A stretch of DNA of 64,000 nucleotides from Alcaligenes sp. SDU_A2 (GCF_038237375.1 NZ_CP151273.1:1798001-1862000); one strand, 5' to 3'. Shown: positions 19,138-28,409, counted from the first letter of the stretch. Numbers and translations: made by a program. Notes: generated from the sequence alone by a model not told the origin.

Positions 19138-19294
19138 ATTATCAAGAATTAAGTTTGCTCGATTGCAAGCAGCGGTGACTGCTTGCAGGCTTAGGGAAGG
19201 GGATATGCGGCGATGCGTCGTAGAGCGAACGCAAAAACGGCCGAAAGATTGCTCTTTCGGCCGCTTATCGCCGCACGGATGTGACAGTGTCGGT

Positions 19295-20719
19295 TTACTG
19301 GCGTTGCACCAGAATATCGTAGGGCATGTCGCTGCTGGCGTCGCCCAGCGAGACGGCTTGCAGCTCGTATTCGCCGGGTTGCAGCTCCACTTGCATTTGC
19401 GAGTTCATGTCGCCGCCGCTATCGTCGTCTTCCAGAATGGTCTGGCCGTTTTGCTGCAAGACCAGATAGGTGTCGAAAACGGGCGAGTTCATGGCGATGC
19501 TGTAGCGGCCAGCCTGGCGCACGGTCAAGGTATAGACATCGCGGGTCACGCCTTCCAGCATCAAGGCATCGCGGGTCTCACCCACACGCAGTACGCCGCC
19601 GCCTGCGTTGGCGGGCACGGGCTCGCCTGCTGCTTCCAGGCTGAATACACCGGCCTGCACAGAACCGGTCACGCTGATCGGATGCTCGCCCGGCTGCAGC
19701 ACGGTGCGGATGCGCTGCTGGCTGGCATCATCGCCTGTTTGCACGCCACTGAGCGAGCCCAGTTGCAGCTCGGCGTAGAAACCTTGCGTGTTCATCTGCA
19801 GGGTGACCAGCGTGGGTTCGGCGATCTGCAGCGTGTAGGCCTGGGGCTGGCCGATGAACAGACCGGTGCGTGCGGACTGATTCAGGCTGAGCGTGTCGCC
19901 GTCTTTCAGGTCTGGCTCGGCACTGATTTCCTGGGCTTGTATATCCAGGGTAAAGCCGCCTTGGAAGCTGGGGGAGCCGTTGGCCGAGGAGGCTTGCACG
20001 ATATATTCGCCGGCTTTCAGGTAGGCCTGGATGCGCGCATCAGTGTTCTCGCCGCCATCGTCATCCGCCACCAGTTCCATGCCGCGCTTGTCCATCAGCT
20101 TCAGGTAAGCGTCCAGGCTGTCTTGTTCGGCCTTCATGTCGATGCGGTACAGGCCGTCCGCGGCAATGTTCAGGCGATAGCGTTTCTGGCCGCCCAGCGC
20201 CCAGTCGGCGATATTCTGTCCGGGTGTCAGGGGTTCGCCGTCGTAGGCCTTCAGGGTGTTGGCCACGACCTTGAAGGGGCCGTAGGCACTGGTATTGTCA
20301 CCGCTGACCACGACTTGGTAGGTATCGTTGAAATCGGCTTTGAAGCCCAGTGTGGTGACCTTGTTCTTGTCGTCGCTGCTTGGGCATTCTTCGCAGCGTG
20401 CGGTACGTGTCAGCAGTTCGCCGTTGCGCAGCACGCTGATCTGGGCGCGCAAAGGGCCGCTGACGGCGATCTTGATGATTTGTCCGGCCTGGGCCTGGAC
20501 CTCGTATACCGCGCTGCGCACGCCATCGCTCAAGTTCAGGAAACTCTGGCTGGTCAACTCGCCGGCGGCCTGCTGGTCCAGCGCCAGCGTGGTGACCTTG
20601 GCGTTGGCAATGGCTTGGGGGGCGGGGGTGACGGCGGCCTGATTCTGGTAGTAGTAGATGGCACCGCCGGCACCAGCAGCAACACCAAGAATGGCGGCAA
20701 AGAGAGTAGAAGGTTTCAT
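19295..20719 (-). CDS. Exported/membrane-anchored PPC-like domain protein, paralogue 1
   Basis: A 474-residue envelope protein with an N-terminal hydrophobic segment (residues 5-24, LFAAILGVAAGAGGAIYYY), then repeated beta-rich units of about 100-120 residues. Each unit contains segments such as YRLNIAADGLYRIDM, FDTYLVLQQNGQTILEDDDSGGDMNSQM and PGEYELQA, the pattern of pre-peptidase C-terminal (PPC) domains that are usually attached to secreted proteases. No protease domain is present. A CEEC pair (Cys109, Cys112) could form a disulfide. A second gene of the same architecture is at 43208-44620. The start is set at the ATG giving MKPSTLF; the longer frame has no signal-like character. Function unknown. 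Confidence 0.7.
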   Translation of the reverse strand: MKPSTLFAAILGVAAGAGGAIYYYQNQAAVTPAPQAIANAKVTTLALDQQAAGELTSQSFLNLSDGVRSAVYEVQAQAGQIIKIAVSGPLRAQISVLRNGELLTRTARCEECPSSDDKNKVTTLGFKADFNDTYQVVVSGDNTSAYGPFKVVANTLKAYDGEPLTPGQNIADWALGGQKRYRLNIAADGLYRIDMKAEQDSLDAYLKLMDKRGMELVADDDGGENTDARIQAYLKAGEYIVQASSANGSPSFQGGFTLDIQAQEISAEPDLKDGDTLSLNQSARTGLFIGQPQAYTLQIAEPTLVTLQMNTQGFYAELQLGSLSGVQTGDDASQQRIRTVLQPGEHPISVTGSVQAGVFSLEAAGEPVPANAGGGVLRVGETRDALMLEGVTRDVYTLTVRQAGRYSIAMNSPVFDTYLVLQQNGQTILEDDDSGGDMNSQMQVELQPGEYELQAVSLGDASSDMPYDILVQRQ

Positions 20720-20987
20720 GATCTTTGATGGAGTGATAAAAAATGAGCTCGCCGCATACGCGAAGGCTAGCGGCCCTGATTGTACTGGAGCGCCTTCAGC
20801 CGTCATTCAGGTGCGCAACAGAATGCAACATGATTTGGTGGCTCATGACACATTTGTTGCATCATCTTGGCGGCGGGGGAGGCGCACCGGCGTTTCGCTT
20901 GCCATACAGGCGGCAGCGTAAGGGCAGCGTCAAATCGTATATTTTTTGTTACGAATGACGCGCTGAAGCGTGTTTGTCCTACAGGGT

Positions 20988-22946
20988 TCAAGGCCGGGCC
21001 TGCGCGTTCAATGACGGCTCGGGCGTTGCCGCAAAGGAAGATCCGCCTCCGCTGGGCAAGGTGTCGATCAGGGCTATCTGTGACCAGACGCCTTGACGCC
21101 GGGCCAGCAGACGATAGCTTTGCACCGGGCCGACTGGCCGGCTGGCCATATACAAAATGCCGTGCTGTTCGCGCAGGGCCGGCTGGGACGAAGCGTGCTC
21201 TTGCAGGCGCGTGACCGAGGATGCCTCGATCAGCAAGATGGCACCTCCCGGCGCTTCTTGTACCGCGGCTACAACCTGGCGTTGTTCGTCCAGTGCCAGG
21301 GCGGGACGTCCGATATAGACGACGCCGGTATCGTGAGCCTGCCCCCAGCGCGAGCCGTCGGCTTGGCCGATCAGGCGCAGCAGGCGCTGGCTTTGTCGGT
21401 CCCGTAGATACAGTTCTATCTGACCTTGAGCGTTGCGGATGGCGGCCAGCCCGCCGTTGCTGGACGGCGCGGACAGCGCGTGCCACGGCTGCCAGTGGCG
21501 ATCGGCCTGCTGGCGGGTGTGGAACAGCCGTCCGTCCTGGGTGACGGCAAAAACATGTGCGCGCCCTTGGGCATCGGCCACGATGGCGGCCTGACCGTCG
21601 GCATCATCCAGGGCTGGCAAGGCTTGCCAGGGTGTCCAGCCATGATTCAGACCGCTGGGCGCGCTCCAGTAAAAACGTCTGTCCGTCCCCATGCCCAACG
21701 CCAGCGACACTTCGCTGGCGACGACGGGGGGCCGCAACAGACGCGCGCCGGCCAAGGCCTGCCAACCGCGCCATTGACCGTCGGCATGTTGGCGGTTGAC
21801 CCAGACTCCGCCGGTGGCGTCGCGGGCAAACAAGCCAGTGGCGGCATCCGGATAGTGGAAAGCCGTCAAGGCGTCGGCGGTGCGTCCGCCCAGGCTGCTC
21901 CAGCGTCGGGTAGCCGGATTCCATTGGTTGGCGGCGTCATTTTGCTCGCCGGCTGCAAACAGAGTCAGTTGGCCGGAGGCGTCCACCATTAGCTCGGCCC
22001 CGGTATTGTGCCGGCTGGCGTAGTAGGCGCGCTGTACCCAGGCGGCGGCGGGCCCGGCCGGTTCCTGACAGTTTTCCGGGCCTTTGCAGTAGTGGCCGTC
22101 TTTCCAGGCATAGCGGCGAAAAATATCGGTTTTGCTCTGGATCTCGGTCAGACTCAGATTTCGTTCGTGTTCCTGAGTGGGATAGTCCAGATAGCCGACT
22201 TGCGCGTAATGGCCCGGTACGGCTGCCATGGCGTCGCGCACCAGGCGGGCGCTGGCGATATGGTCGGGATGGCCGTGGCCGGGGCAGCGCCAGCACAGCT
22301 TGGTATAGGGGATCGGATTGGTGTCGTCCAGGTAGCGTATGGTCGTGGGGCGGTACAGCCGGATCAGCGCCGCCAGTGTTTGCACCAATTCTTTACGGGT
22401 ATAGCTTTGCTCCGGAGCATCGAGCGTTTTAACCACATGACCCGGCATGGATTCGGCCTGGCTGAGCGGGGTCAGGCTGCCCCAGCCCTGGCCTAGCCAG
22501 GGATCTTGCAGACGCAAGTGGGTCAATTGAACCGCCGGGTGGCCGCGCAAGGTGAACTGGGTGACGCTGTAGCCGTCCAGCGACAGACGCTCTTCGCGCC
22601 AGTCGTCCGCTTGGTTGGCCATATAGGCATAGGCGGCCCGCACGCCGCGTTCGCGGCTGTGCATATAGTCCAGGCCGCCTTTGCGTTCGCTGGCGGTCAG
22701 GTAGACCACCTGCACGCAGGCACCATCTTGTATGGCTTTGGACAGGTCCGGATTCATGAACAGCAGATCGTCGTCCATATGGCCGACGAAAGCCAGGTCG
22801 CGTCCGGCCGGGCAAAGTGCGGGCGCGGCATGGCTGGCCAGGGGAAGCAACAGGGCGTATAGCCCCAACAGGGCGGAACGGCGCAAGTGGATGCGGGCCG
22901 AAAGAACAGGCATGATGGGAGAGGTTCGAGGTGGTCGGGGATTCAT
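20988..22946 (-). CDS. Exported PIG-L/LmbE family deacetylase with C-terminal beta-propeller-like region
   Basis: A 652-residue protein with a signal peptide (hydrophobic at about 22-40, cleavage near SHA-A). Residues about 48-300 form a PIG-L deacetylase domain: the zinc motif is HMDDD (His56, Asp58, Asp59) and the second motif HGHPDH lies at 224-229. Such enzymes remove acetyl groups from N-acetylglucosamine-type substrates. The remainder (about 330-620) contains repeated blocks with W-x-P-W and D-x-R-x-F-Y-W patterns (GWTPWQALPALDD, HWQPWHALSAPS, RWSSLGG), as in tectonin or PLL-lectin propellers, suggesting glycan binding. This combination in the periplasm or outside suggests a cell-surface or environmental polysaccharide target. 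The exact substrate is unknown. Confidence 0.82.
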   Translation of the reverse strand: MNPRPPRTSPIMPVLSARIHLRRSALLGLYALLLPLASHAAPALCPAGRDLAFVGHMDDDLLFMNPDLSKAIQDGACVQVVYLTASERKGGLDYMHSRERGVRAAYAYMANQADDWREERLSLDGYSVTQFTLRGHPAVQLTHLRLQDPWLGQGWGSLTPLSQAESMPGHVVKTLDAPEQSYTRKELVQTLAALIRLYRPTTIRYLDDTNPIPYTKLCWRCPGHGHPDHIASARLVRDAMAAVPGHYAQVGYLDYPTQEHERNLSLTEIQSKTDIFRRYAWKDGHYCKGPENCQEPAGPAAAWVQRAYYASRHNTGAELMVDASGQLTLFAAGEQNDAANQWNPATRRWSSLGGRTADALTAFHYPDAATGLFARDATGGVWVNRQHADGQWRGWQALAGARLLRPPVVASEVSLALGMGTDRRFYWSAPSGLNHGWTPWQALPALDDADGQAAIVADAQGRAHVFAVTQDGRLFHTRQQADRHWQPWHALSAPSSNGGLAAIRNAQGQIELYLRDRQSQRLLRLIGQADGSRWGQAHDTGVVYIGRPALALDEQRQVVAAVQEAPGGAILLIEASSVTRLQEHASSQPALREQHGILYMASRPVGPVQSYRLLARRQGVWSQIALIDTLPSGGGSSFAATPEPSLNAQARP

Positions 22947-23108
22947 GTGAATCCGTCCCGCGTCGCAGCACCCTCCGGTTTGAACGTGCGTCCGGTCCGT
23001 GTCGTGCAGCGACGTGCCCGTTCAGTATAAGCAGGGGCCGTTATTGCTGGAAGATCGGTGCGCGGCGCGACCACGTGCGCGCCGCGTGTTGTGGCGTGCA
23101 CGCTGCGT

Positions 23109-24257
23109 TCAGGCCTGGCGGGGCCGGATCAGCAAAGGAGCGAATTGCAGCAAATAGTTCAGCAGCGCCAGAACCCAGCATGCGCCGGCCAGATGCAATA
23201 GAGGCAGGCTCCAGGCGCTGGGAATCAAGGCCAGCAGGCGCAGTGCGACCGCCGCCAGCAGCAAGCCGTAGCCCACTACCAGGCGTGGAGATGCGCTTAA
23301 AGGCTGGCCAAGGTGGCCCAGCGCGGTACGGGTCAACATGCCGATGATCATGACGCTGAAACCGGCCAGACCTACTATATGTACGGGCCAGGCGGCCCGC
23401 TCTATCAGACCGGCCTCATAGGCGGCGGCACTGAGCAGGCCGATGGCCAGACCGGCGTAGCCCAGATACAAAATCCAGAGCAGAGGCTTGCGGCGGCTGG
23501 CCCAGGGGTGCCAGCGCAGCCATTGCACCAGGGCGATCAGGCCCAGCGCGGCCAAGGCTGCAGCCAGTGGCAGACGCCAGGACAGCAGGGATACGATAAT
23601 GGCCAGAACGCTGATGCCCATTTGCCATTGGCCGCTGCGGGTCTGCATGGGAATGTTCAGGCCAGGTATGGCGCGCATGCTGAAAAAGGGAATGACACGG
23701 CGGGCGATCAGCAAAGTAACCAGTGCCATGGTCCAGAAGCCGCTGTAAAAGTACGGCATGGGGTCGTGGCCCTGCAGCAGGCTATACAGGAACAGGGCAT
23801 GACTCAGTCCCAGGGCCAGTATGGCCAGTGGAATGCCGTAGTTACGCCGGTTACGGGCCAGCAGGATCACGCGGGCCAGTTCGGCGGCGGCTACCAGGAA
23901 AAACAGGGTATCCAGAATCAGGGCGGCGGTCAGCCCGCCCGGTGTGAGCAGGCACAGGCGGGCAGCGATCCAGATCAGGCATAAGCCGCCCAGTGCCGGA
24001 CCGTGCAAGGTTTTGTGGCCTGTCCAGGTGGCGCTGGCGGTCAGCAGAAAACCGACGGCGATGGTACCGATGAATGCCCACAGCATTTCATGAGCATGCC
24101 AGTACAAAGAGGGCACGGGCGAATGCGCAAGCCAGCCCGGTGCATACAGCCACAGGGCGATGCTGACCGCTCCCCAGAGTGTGGCCAGCAGATACAGGGG
24201 GCGAAAACCCAGTTCCAGAAAAGCGCGCCACTGGGGACGGGAATGGATGGATGACAT
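23109..24257 (-). CDS. nnrS: NnrS family haem-copper membrane protein
   Basis: A 382-residue protein with about twelve hydrophobic segments and the family motifs HAHEMLWAFIGT (N-terminal) and ARRVIPFFSMRA. NnrS proteins bind haem and copper and protect cells from nitric oxide, often as part of NsrR- or NNR-controlled sets. The ATG at 24257 follows an AGGAT site; the frame extends six codons to a GTG. A perfect-looking NsrR-type palindrome lies 25 bp upstream, and a MarR-type regulator is encoded next on the same strand. Nitrate-reduction genes are not visible in this window. Confidence 0.92.
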   Translation of the reverse strand: MSSIHSRPQWRAFLELGFRPLYLLATLWGAVSIALWLYAPGWLAHSPVPSLYWHAHEMLWAFIGTIAVGFLLTASATWTGHKTLHGPALGGLCLIWIAARLCLLTPGGLTAALILDTLFFLVAAAELARVILLARNRRNYGIPLAILALGLSHALFLYSLLQGHDPMPYFYSGFWTMALVTLLIARRVIPFFSMRAIPGLNIPMQTRSGQWQMGISVLAIIVSLLSWRLPLAAALAALGLIALVQWLRWHPWASRRKPLLWILYLGYAGLAIGLLSAAAYEAGLIERAAWPVHIVGLAGFSVMIIGMLTRTALGHLGQPLSASPRLVVGYGLLLAAVALRLLALIPSAWSLPLLHLAGACWVLALLNYLLQFAPLLIRPRQA

Positions 24258-24282
24258 GATCAGTATCCTGGACACGAATAAT

Positions 24283-24307
24283 TAAGATGTATTTTAAATA
24301 TATCTTA
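24283..24307 (-). promoter_or_regulatory. NsrR-type operator upstream of nnrS
   Basis: TAAGATGTATTT and AAATATATCTTA form a 12-1-12 inverted repeat with a single mismatch around a central T. This matches, from memory, the NsrR motif AAGATGYATTT-N-AAATRCATCTT described for beta- and gammaproteobacteria, where nnrS is a frequent target. NsrR is the nitric-oxide-sensing Fe-S repressor; no nsrR gene is in the window. Confidence 0.75.
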
Positions 24308-24351
24308 TGGGGCGAAGAAAAAATAGTCTGAGCGCTGGTACGCGTAAAGCA

Positions 24352-24822
24352 TCATGCCGCGGCCCGTTCGCTATCGATCATTTTGTGCAACAGGTAGACG
24401 ATGGCGACCCGTTCAGCCGGATTCAGGGCCTCCAGGGTCAGGTCGCTGATTTTCCGGGATCGTGGGGTAATGCGCTCGAGCAGATCCCGGCCTTGCGCCG
24501 TCAGCTCTACGATGACTTTGCGTCTGTCGTTCTGATCGGGGGCTTGTTGGATCAGGCGTCGTGCTGCCAGACGCTGCAAAATGCCGCGTATGGTGGCTTG
24601 ATCGACGGCAGTGGCGTCTACCAATTCGGTCTGGGAGCTGGCACCGCGATCGCGCAGGGCGCACAAGGTAACGAATTGAATGGCCGTCAGTTGTTTGTCG
24701 CCGACATGTTGCTGGAAAATCGCTGTATGCCGCTGGCCGGCTTTGCGCAGCAAGTGGCCGATATGCTCGGTGGCGTCCTGGGACGGTGCATGGGTATCTG
24801 GATGGGGGTGATTGGGCTGCAT
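24352..24822 (-). CDS. MarR family transcriptional regulator
   Basis: A 156-residue winged-helix regulator with the MarR pattern: LTAIQFVTLCALRDRGASSQTELVDATAVDQATIRGILQRLAARRLI is helix-turn-helix, followed by the DRRKVIVELTAQGR wing. The frame is open further upstream, but the ATG at 24822 gives the usual MarR length. It is encoded directly upstream of nnrS on the same strand with 94 bp between, so it may be cotranscribed or independently regulate a nearby gene. Its ligand is unknown; MarR proteins often respond to aromatic acids or oxidants. Confidence 0.88.
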   Translation of the reverse strand: MQPNHPHPDTHAPSQDATEHIGHLLRKAGQRHTAIFQQHVGDKQLTAIQFVTLCALRDRGASSQTELVDATAVDQATIRGILQRLAARRLIQQAPDQNDRRKVIVELTAQGRDLLERITPRSRKISDLTLEALNPAERVAIVYLLHKMIDSERAAA

Positions 24823-25071
24823 GGTTTCTGAATGTTGTTGTATGAAAGGCAGGCCGGACGCAGATCCAGCGGTGCAGTTTAGCTGTTTCTTTTGCGTGGG
24901 TTTCTGATCTAGATCAGTTACAAGCGTTTTTTCAGAAATTTCGTTTTGCAAATGGGCTGGAAATGGCGCAAGGGAATCTGCATGTCACGTATGCGGCAAT
25001 AAAGAAGAAGGTTGCTGTCATCTGTCCTTATAATCGGTTCGATATAGAGTAACTGTATATAAGGGTGGAAG

Positions 25072-25749
25072 ATGAAAAAAACCAAAATGGGTTTGGCGCT
25101 GTGCTTATCGATGACACTGTTTGGCGGGACGGCGCAAGCGGATCTCAATGGTATCGATTTCTGGCATTCGGATACGGTGTGGGCAAATCAAGGGATGTGT
25201 GCCGCCAACTTTACCTTTGACGCCGGGGCACTATCAGATCCAGTGACGCAGTTGACGGTTGATATGCAGGTAAGAAACGCAGCGGATGCGCATTTGGGCG
25301 ATGTGGAACTGGTCCTTGAGCATATCGGTGGTTCCAGTGCCGATCGTTATGCAACAGCGCATTGGGTCAGCGAGCAGGCGTGCGAGACAGACGTGAAACT
25401 GGTGGTGACGCGCGCGCATGCGATGGTCGATGGCAGAAAAGTCGATTTAATGGCAAATAAGGCATTGGGTACCCGCACTTTTACGCCTTTGCCCATTTCC
25501 TTTCAAGCGACACCTAAACAAATGACTGCAAATTCGTGCGATCGTACCAAATTCAGTCGGGCGGCGACGATTGCGGATAAGGATGGGTATACAAATGTTC
25601 GCGCCCAGCCGAATGCAGAAAGCGCGGTGATTGAAAAAATTTTTGAAAACGAAACGTTTTATACGTTTCAGCAAAAAGGGAAATGGTGGCAGATGTGCTC
25701 ACCAAGCGGCCAGATCGGCTATATGTACCACAATAGGGTCAGGATGTAG
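25072..25749 (+). CDS. Exported SH3b-domain protein
   Basis: A 225-residue protein with a clear signal peptide (MKKTKMGLALCLSMTLFGGTAQA, cleavage near 23). The central part is a beta-rich region with a possible Cys pair (Cys42, Cys103), and residues about 165-225 form a bacterial SH3 domain (ADKDGYTNVRAQPNAESAVIEKI...KGKWWQMCSPSGQIGYMYHNRV). SH3b domains bind peptidoglycan or protein ligands in the periplasm. The DNA is noticeably richer in A+T than its neighbours and the gene stands alone, which suggests horizontal transfer. The function is unknown. Confidence 0.75.
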   Translation: MKKTKMGLALCLSMTLFGGTAQADLNGIDFWHSDTVWANQGMCAANFTFDAGALSDPVTQLTVDMQVRNAADAHLGDVELVLEHIGGSSADRYATAHWVSEQACETDVKLVVTRAHAMVDGRKVDLMANKALGTRTFTPLPISFQATPKQMTANSCDRTKFSRAATIADKDGYTNVRAQPNAESAVIEKIFENETFYTFQQKGKWWQMCSPSGQIGYMYHNRVRM

Positions 25750-25830
25750 AAAAGCGGAGTATGCGGCGAAATACTTTGCCCTGGTTCCTTGCGAAATATG
25801 AAGGAACCAGGTTGTAAAGGTGGACCCACC

Positions 25831-26106
25831 TTAGACGGCAACCACGGTTTCCTGACCTTCTTGCAGCCAGGCTTGTAGATCGGCGGGTTCGTACAGAATT
25901 TCGGCGCTGAGCAAGCGCAGGCCGGTCGGTCCGCTGTCCAGGATGCGCCGTTCACCGCAACTGCGTTGCAGTTCCAGTACGCAGCCCGGCAGGGTCTGGA
26001 GGTGGCGGGCCAACTGCCGCAATTGTTCCGTAGGGCAGGAGGGACTGGAGTGAAAACGGCCGCTTTCCTTGCCGTTTTGGCGAATGATGAGCAGTACAGG
26101 GGTCAT
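25831..26106 (-). CDS. Conserved-looking hypothetical protein after yggS
   Basis: A 91-residue soluble protein (MTPVLLIIRQNGKESGRFHS...) whose ATG overlaps the yggS stop codon by ATGA, so it is almost certainly cotranslated with yggS. It has two Cys and an amphipathic C-terminal helix (LYEPADLQAWLQEGQE). No domain is recognised. Codon usage matches its neighbours, which supports a real gene. Confidence 0.6.
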   Translation of the reverse strand: MTPVLLIIRQNGKESGRFHSSPSCPTEQLRQLARHLQTLPGCVLELQRSCGERRILDSGPTGLRLLSAEILYEPADLQAWLQEGQETVVAV

Positions 26107-26903
26107 GGCGTCTCCAGTTGGGCTTCTGGCCAATAATAATTATTAGGCGTTGAGCGCGCGCCAAAAATGGCTTGACCCACGCGCACGACCGTCGCGCCTT
26201 CTTCGATGGCGATTTCGTAGTCGCCGGACATGCCCATGGACAATTCGCACATGTCCTGGGCGTGGCCGATGTCGTTGCGTATCTGGTCGCGTAATTGACG
26301 CAGCAAGACAAAGCAGGGACGCACCCGTTCGGGATCGGCATCCATCAGGGCCAGGGTCATGAAGCCTTTGACGCGCAGTGCCGAAAATTGAGGCAAGGCG
26401 CGCACGAAGTCGTGGACTTCTTCGGGTGGCAGGCCGAATTTGCTGGCTTCCCCGGACGTATTCACTTGCACGAAAACATCCAGGCTGCGTCCTTCGATCT
26501 GTAGGCGTCGATCCAGGGTTTCGGCTGTTTTGAGCTTGTCCAGTGCCTGGAACTCGGCCGCGAAACGCGCCACCGATTTGGCCTTGTTGCTTTGCAAGTG
26601 TCCGATGACGGACCACTGCAGGTCCGGCAATTCTTCGTGCAGTTCTTCGTATTTGCGTTCGGCTTCTTGGACTTTGTTTTCGCCCAGCAGGCGGCACCCG
26701 GCCTGATAGGCCAGGCGAATACGGTCGGTGCCGAAGGTTTTGCTGACCACCAGCAGCCGCACATCGCCGCTGGCTCGGCCGTTGCGCAGGCAGGCTTGGT
26801 CGATTCGCTGTTGTACCAGGGCAATACGATGACGAAATGCATCTACACTGGTAGAGGTGGGATAATGTTCGTTATGCAGCAGTACAGGAGCGGATTCGGA
26901 CAT
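26103..26903 (-). CDS. YggS/PROSC family PLP-binding homeostasis protein
   Basis: A 266-residue single-domain TIM-barrel protein that binds pyridoxal 5'-phosphate through Lys55 in VVSKTFG. VIGHLQSNKAK, VQVNTSGEASKFG, GFMTLAL and SMGMSGDYEIAIEEGATVVRVGQAIFG are the family motifs. It acts in vitamin B6 homeostasis rather than catalysis. The start at 26903 gives MSESAP; the frame extends far upstream, across the divergent promoter of the MocR gene, without homology. The divergent neighbour is itself a PLP-binding regulator, suggesting a shared B6 theme. Confidence 0.93.
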   Translation of the reverse strand: MSESAPVLLHNEHYPTSTSVDAFRHRIALVQQRIDQACLRNGRASGDVRLLVVSKTFGTDRIRLAYQAGCRLLGENKVQEAERKYEELHEELPDLQWSVIGHLQSNKAKSVARFAAEFQALDKLKTAETLDRRLQIEGRSLDVFVQVNTSGEASKFGLPPEEVHDFVRALPQFSALRVKGFMTLALMDADPERVRPCFVLLRQLRDQIRNDIGHAQDMCELSMGMSGDYEIAIEEGATVVRVGQAIFGARSTPNNYYWPEAQLETP

Positions 26904-26976
26904 GGCGCACCAGAAGGGAAAAGTGAAATCGGGCGCGACCTTGATGGCCGCATTAACCATTATGTCATAGGTCAAA

Positions 26977-28284
26977 ATGAATATCCAGGGAAGCAATGCG
27001 AAGGAACTGTTCGACGATATCCGCCAGCAAGTGGCCTTGGGGCAGATTGCGCCGGGGCAGGCTTTGCCGCCCGTGCGGGAGTTGGCGCAGACACTGGGCC
27101 TGAACCGCAATACGGTGGCGTTGGCGTATAAGCGGCTGGTATCGGCCGGCGTGGCCGATGCGCAGGGTCGGCGCGGCACGCGCATACGCGAGTCCATTCA
27201 TCAACTGGCCCGCGAAGGGCACGGGGTCAGCTCGGTGTTGCAGGATCTGGCCAGCGGCAATCCGTCGGCCCAGTTGCTGCCTTCGCCGGCGCAACTGATA
27301 CAGGGCGTGCGCGGTAGCGTGCAATCGCTGTATGGGGTCGATCCCTTGATGCCGGAGCTGCGCGCGGTTTGCCGGCAGGTTTTTCATAAGGACACGCCGG
27401 TCAATACGGCCTATCACGTCAGCTACGGCGCGGTCGATGCCATCGAGCGTTTGTTGCAAGCCTTTCTGTTGGCGGGCGATAGGGTGGGCATCGAAGACCC
27501 GGGCTATCTCAGCAGCATCAATTCGGTGCGTACCCTGGGCCTGAAGCCGGTAGGCATTGCCGTGGACCCCGAGGGCATGGTGCCGCAGTCGCTGGAACAG
27601 GCCTTGGCCGCCGGTGTGCGTGCCTTGATCCTGACGCCGCGCGCGCACAACCCCACGGGGTGCGCGCTCAGTCGCGCGCGGGCGCGGCAGATCGAACATA
27701 TTCTGGCTAATTACCCCGAAGTTCTGCTGATGGTGGACGACCACTTCTGGATGTTGGCCAACAGTCCGTACCGCAACGTCATTCCGGCCGGGCATCTGCG
27801 CTGGGCGCTGATCCGTTCCGTGTCCAAGGGGCTGGGTCCGGATCTGCGGGTGGCTCTGATGGCCTCGGACCAGCAAACGGCCGAGCGCCTGTCGCAGCGT
27901 TTGGCCTCTGGGGCGCAGTGGGTCAGCCACTTGCTGCAGCAGATGGTGGTGCATGGACTGACCGACGCGACGTTGACCGCGCAGACCCGCGCCGCTCAGG
28001 CAGCGTATGTTCAGGCTCGCCTGCAGCTGATGCAGGCCCTGAAAAAGCATCGCATCCCGTTCTGGGATAGCGAGGATGGGTTCAATCTGTGGGTGCCTTT
28101 GGATCGCGACGCCGAACCCGTGCTGGCCGGGTTGGCGGCGCGCGGTTGGCTGGCCCGCTCGGGGCAGGTGTTTGGCGTGGATCAGCCGGCTCAGGGCCTG
28201 CGCCTAACCTTTGCCAGCCTGGGGGCCGAGCAGGCGCAACGCTTTGCCGCCGACCTGGCTCAGGTGCTGGGCCAGGCGCAGTAG
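26977..28284 (+). CDS. MocR/GabR-type regulator (GntR wHTH + aminotransferase fold)
   Basis: A 435-residue transcription factor with an N-terminal GntR winged helix (about 8-72, LPPVRELAQTLGLNRNTVALAYKRL) joined to a class-I aminotransferase-like domain. The PLP-binding Lys is likely Lys284 in SVSKGLGPDLR, and TPRAHNPTG and VDDHFW are PLP-contact regions. MocR proteins sense PLP or PLP adducts; characterised members control pdx genes (PdxR), gabTD (GabR) or pdxK (PtsJ). It is divergent from the YggS gene by 73 bp, so it may control B6-related genes or itself. The specific target is inference. Confidence 0.9.
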   Translation: MNIQGSNAKELFDDIRQQVALGQIAPGQALPPVRELAQTLGLNRNTVALAYKRLVSAGVADAQGRRGTRIRESIHQLAREGHGVSSVLQDLASGNPSAQLLPSPAQLIQGVRGSVQSLYGVDPLMPELRAVCRQVFHKDTPVNTAYHVSYGAVDAIERLLQAFLLAGDRVGIEDPGYLSSINSVRTLGLKPVGIAVDPEGMVPQSLEQALAAGVRALILTPRAHNPTGCALSRARARQIEHILANYPEVLLMVDDHFWMLANSPYRNVIPAGHLRWALIRSVSKGLGPDLRVALMASDQQTAERLSQRLASGAQWVSHLLQQMVVHGLTDATLTAQTRAAQAAYVQARLQLMQALKKHRIPFWDSEDGFNLWVPLDRDAEPVLAGLAARGWLARSGQVFGVDQPAQGLRLTFASLGAEQAQRFAADLAQVLGQAQ

Positions 28285-28409
28285 CCTGGCCCGCGCGAAC
28301 AGGTGTTTTGGGCGGACGGGTGGCCGCCAGATGGTGTGGTCGGTTCCTTGCACAACGAGGGGGCGTTCGATGTTTCCGTCGTCTGCCGCATGTGCAGATG
28401 GTAGAATGG

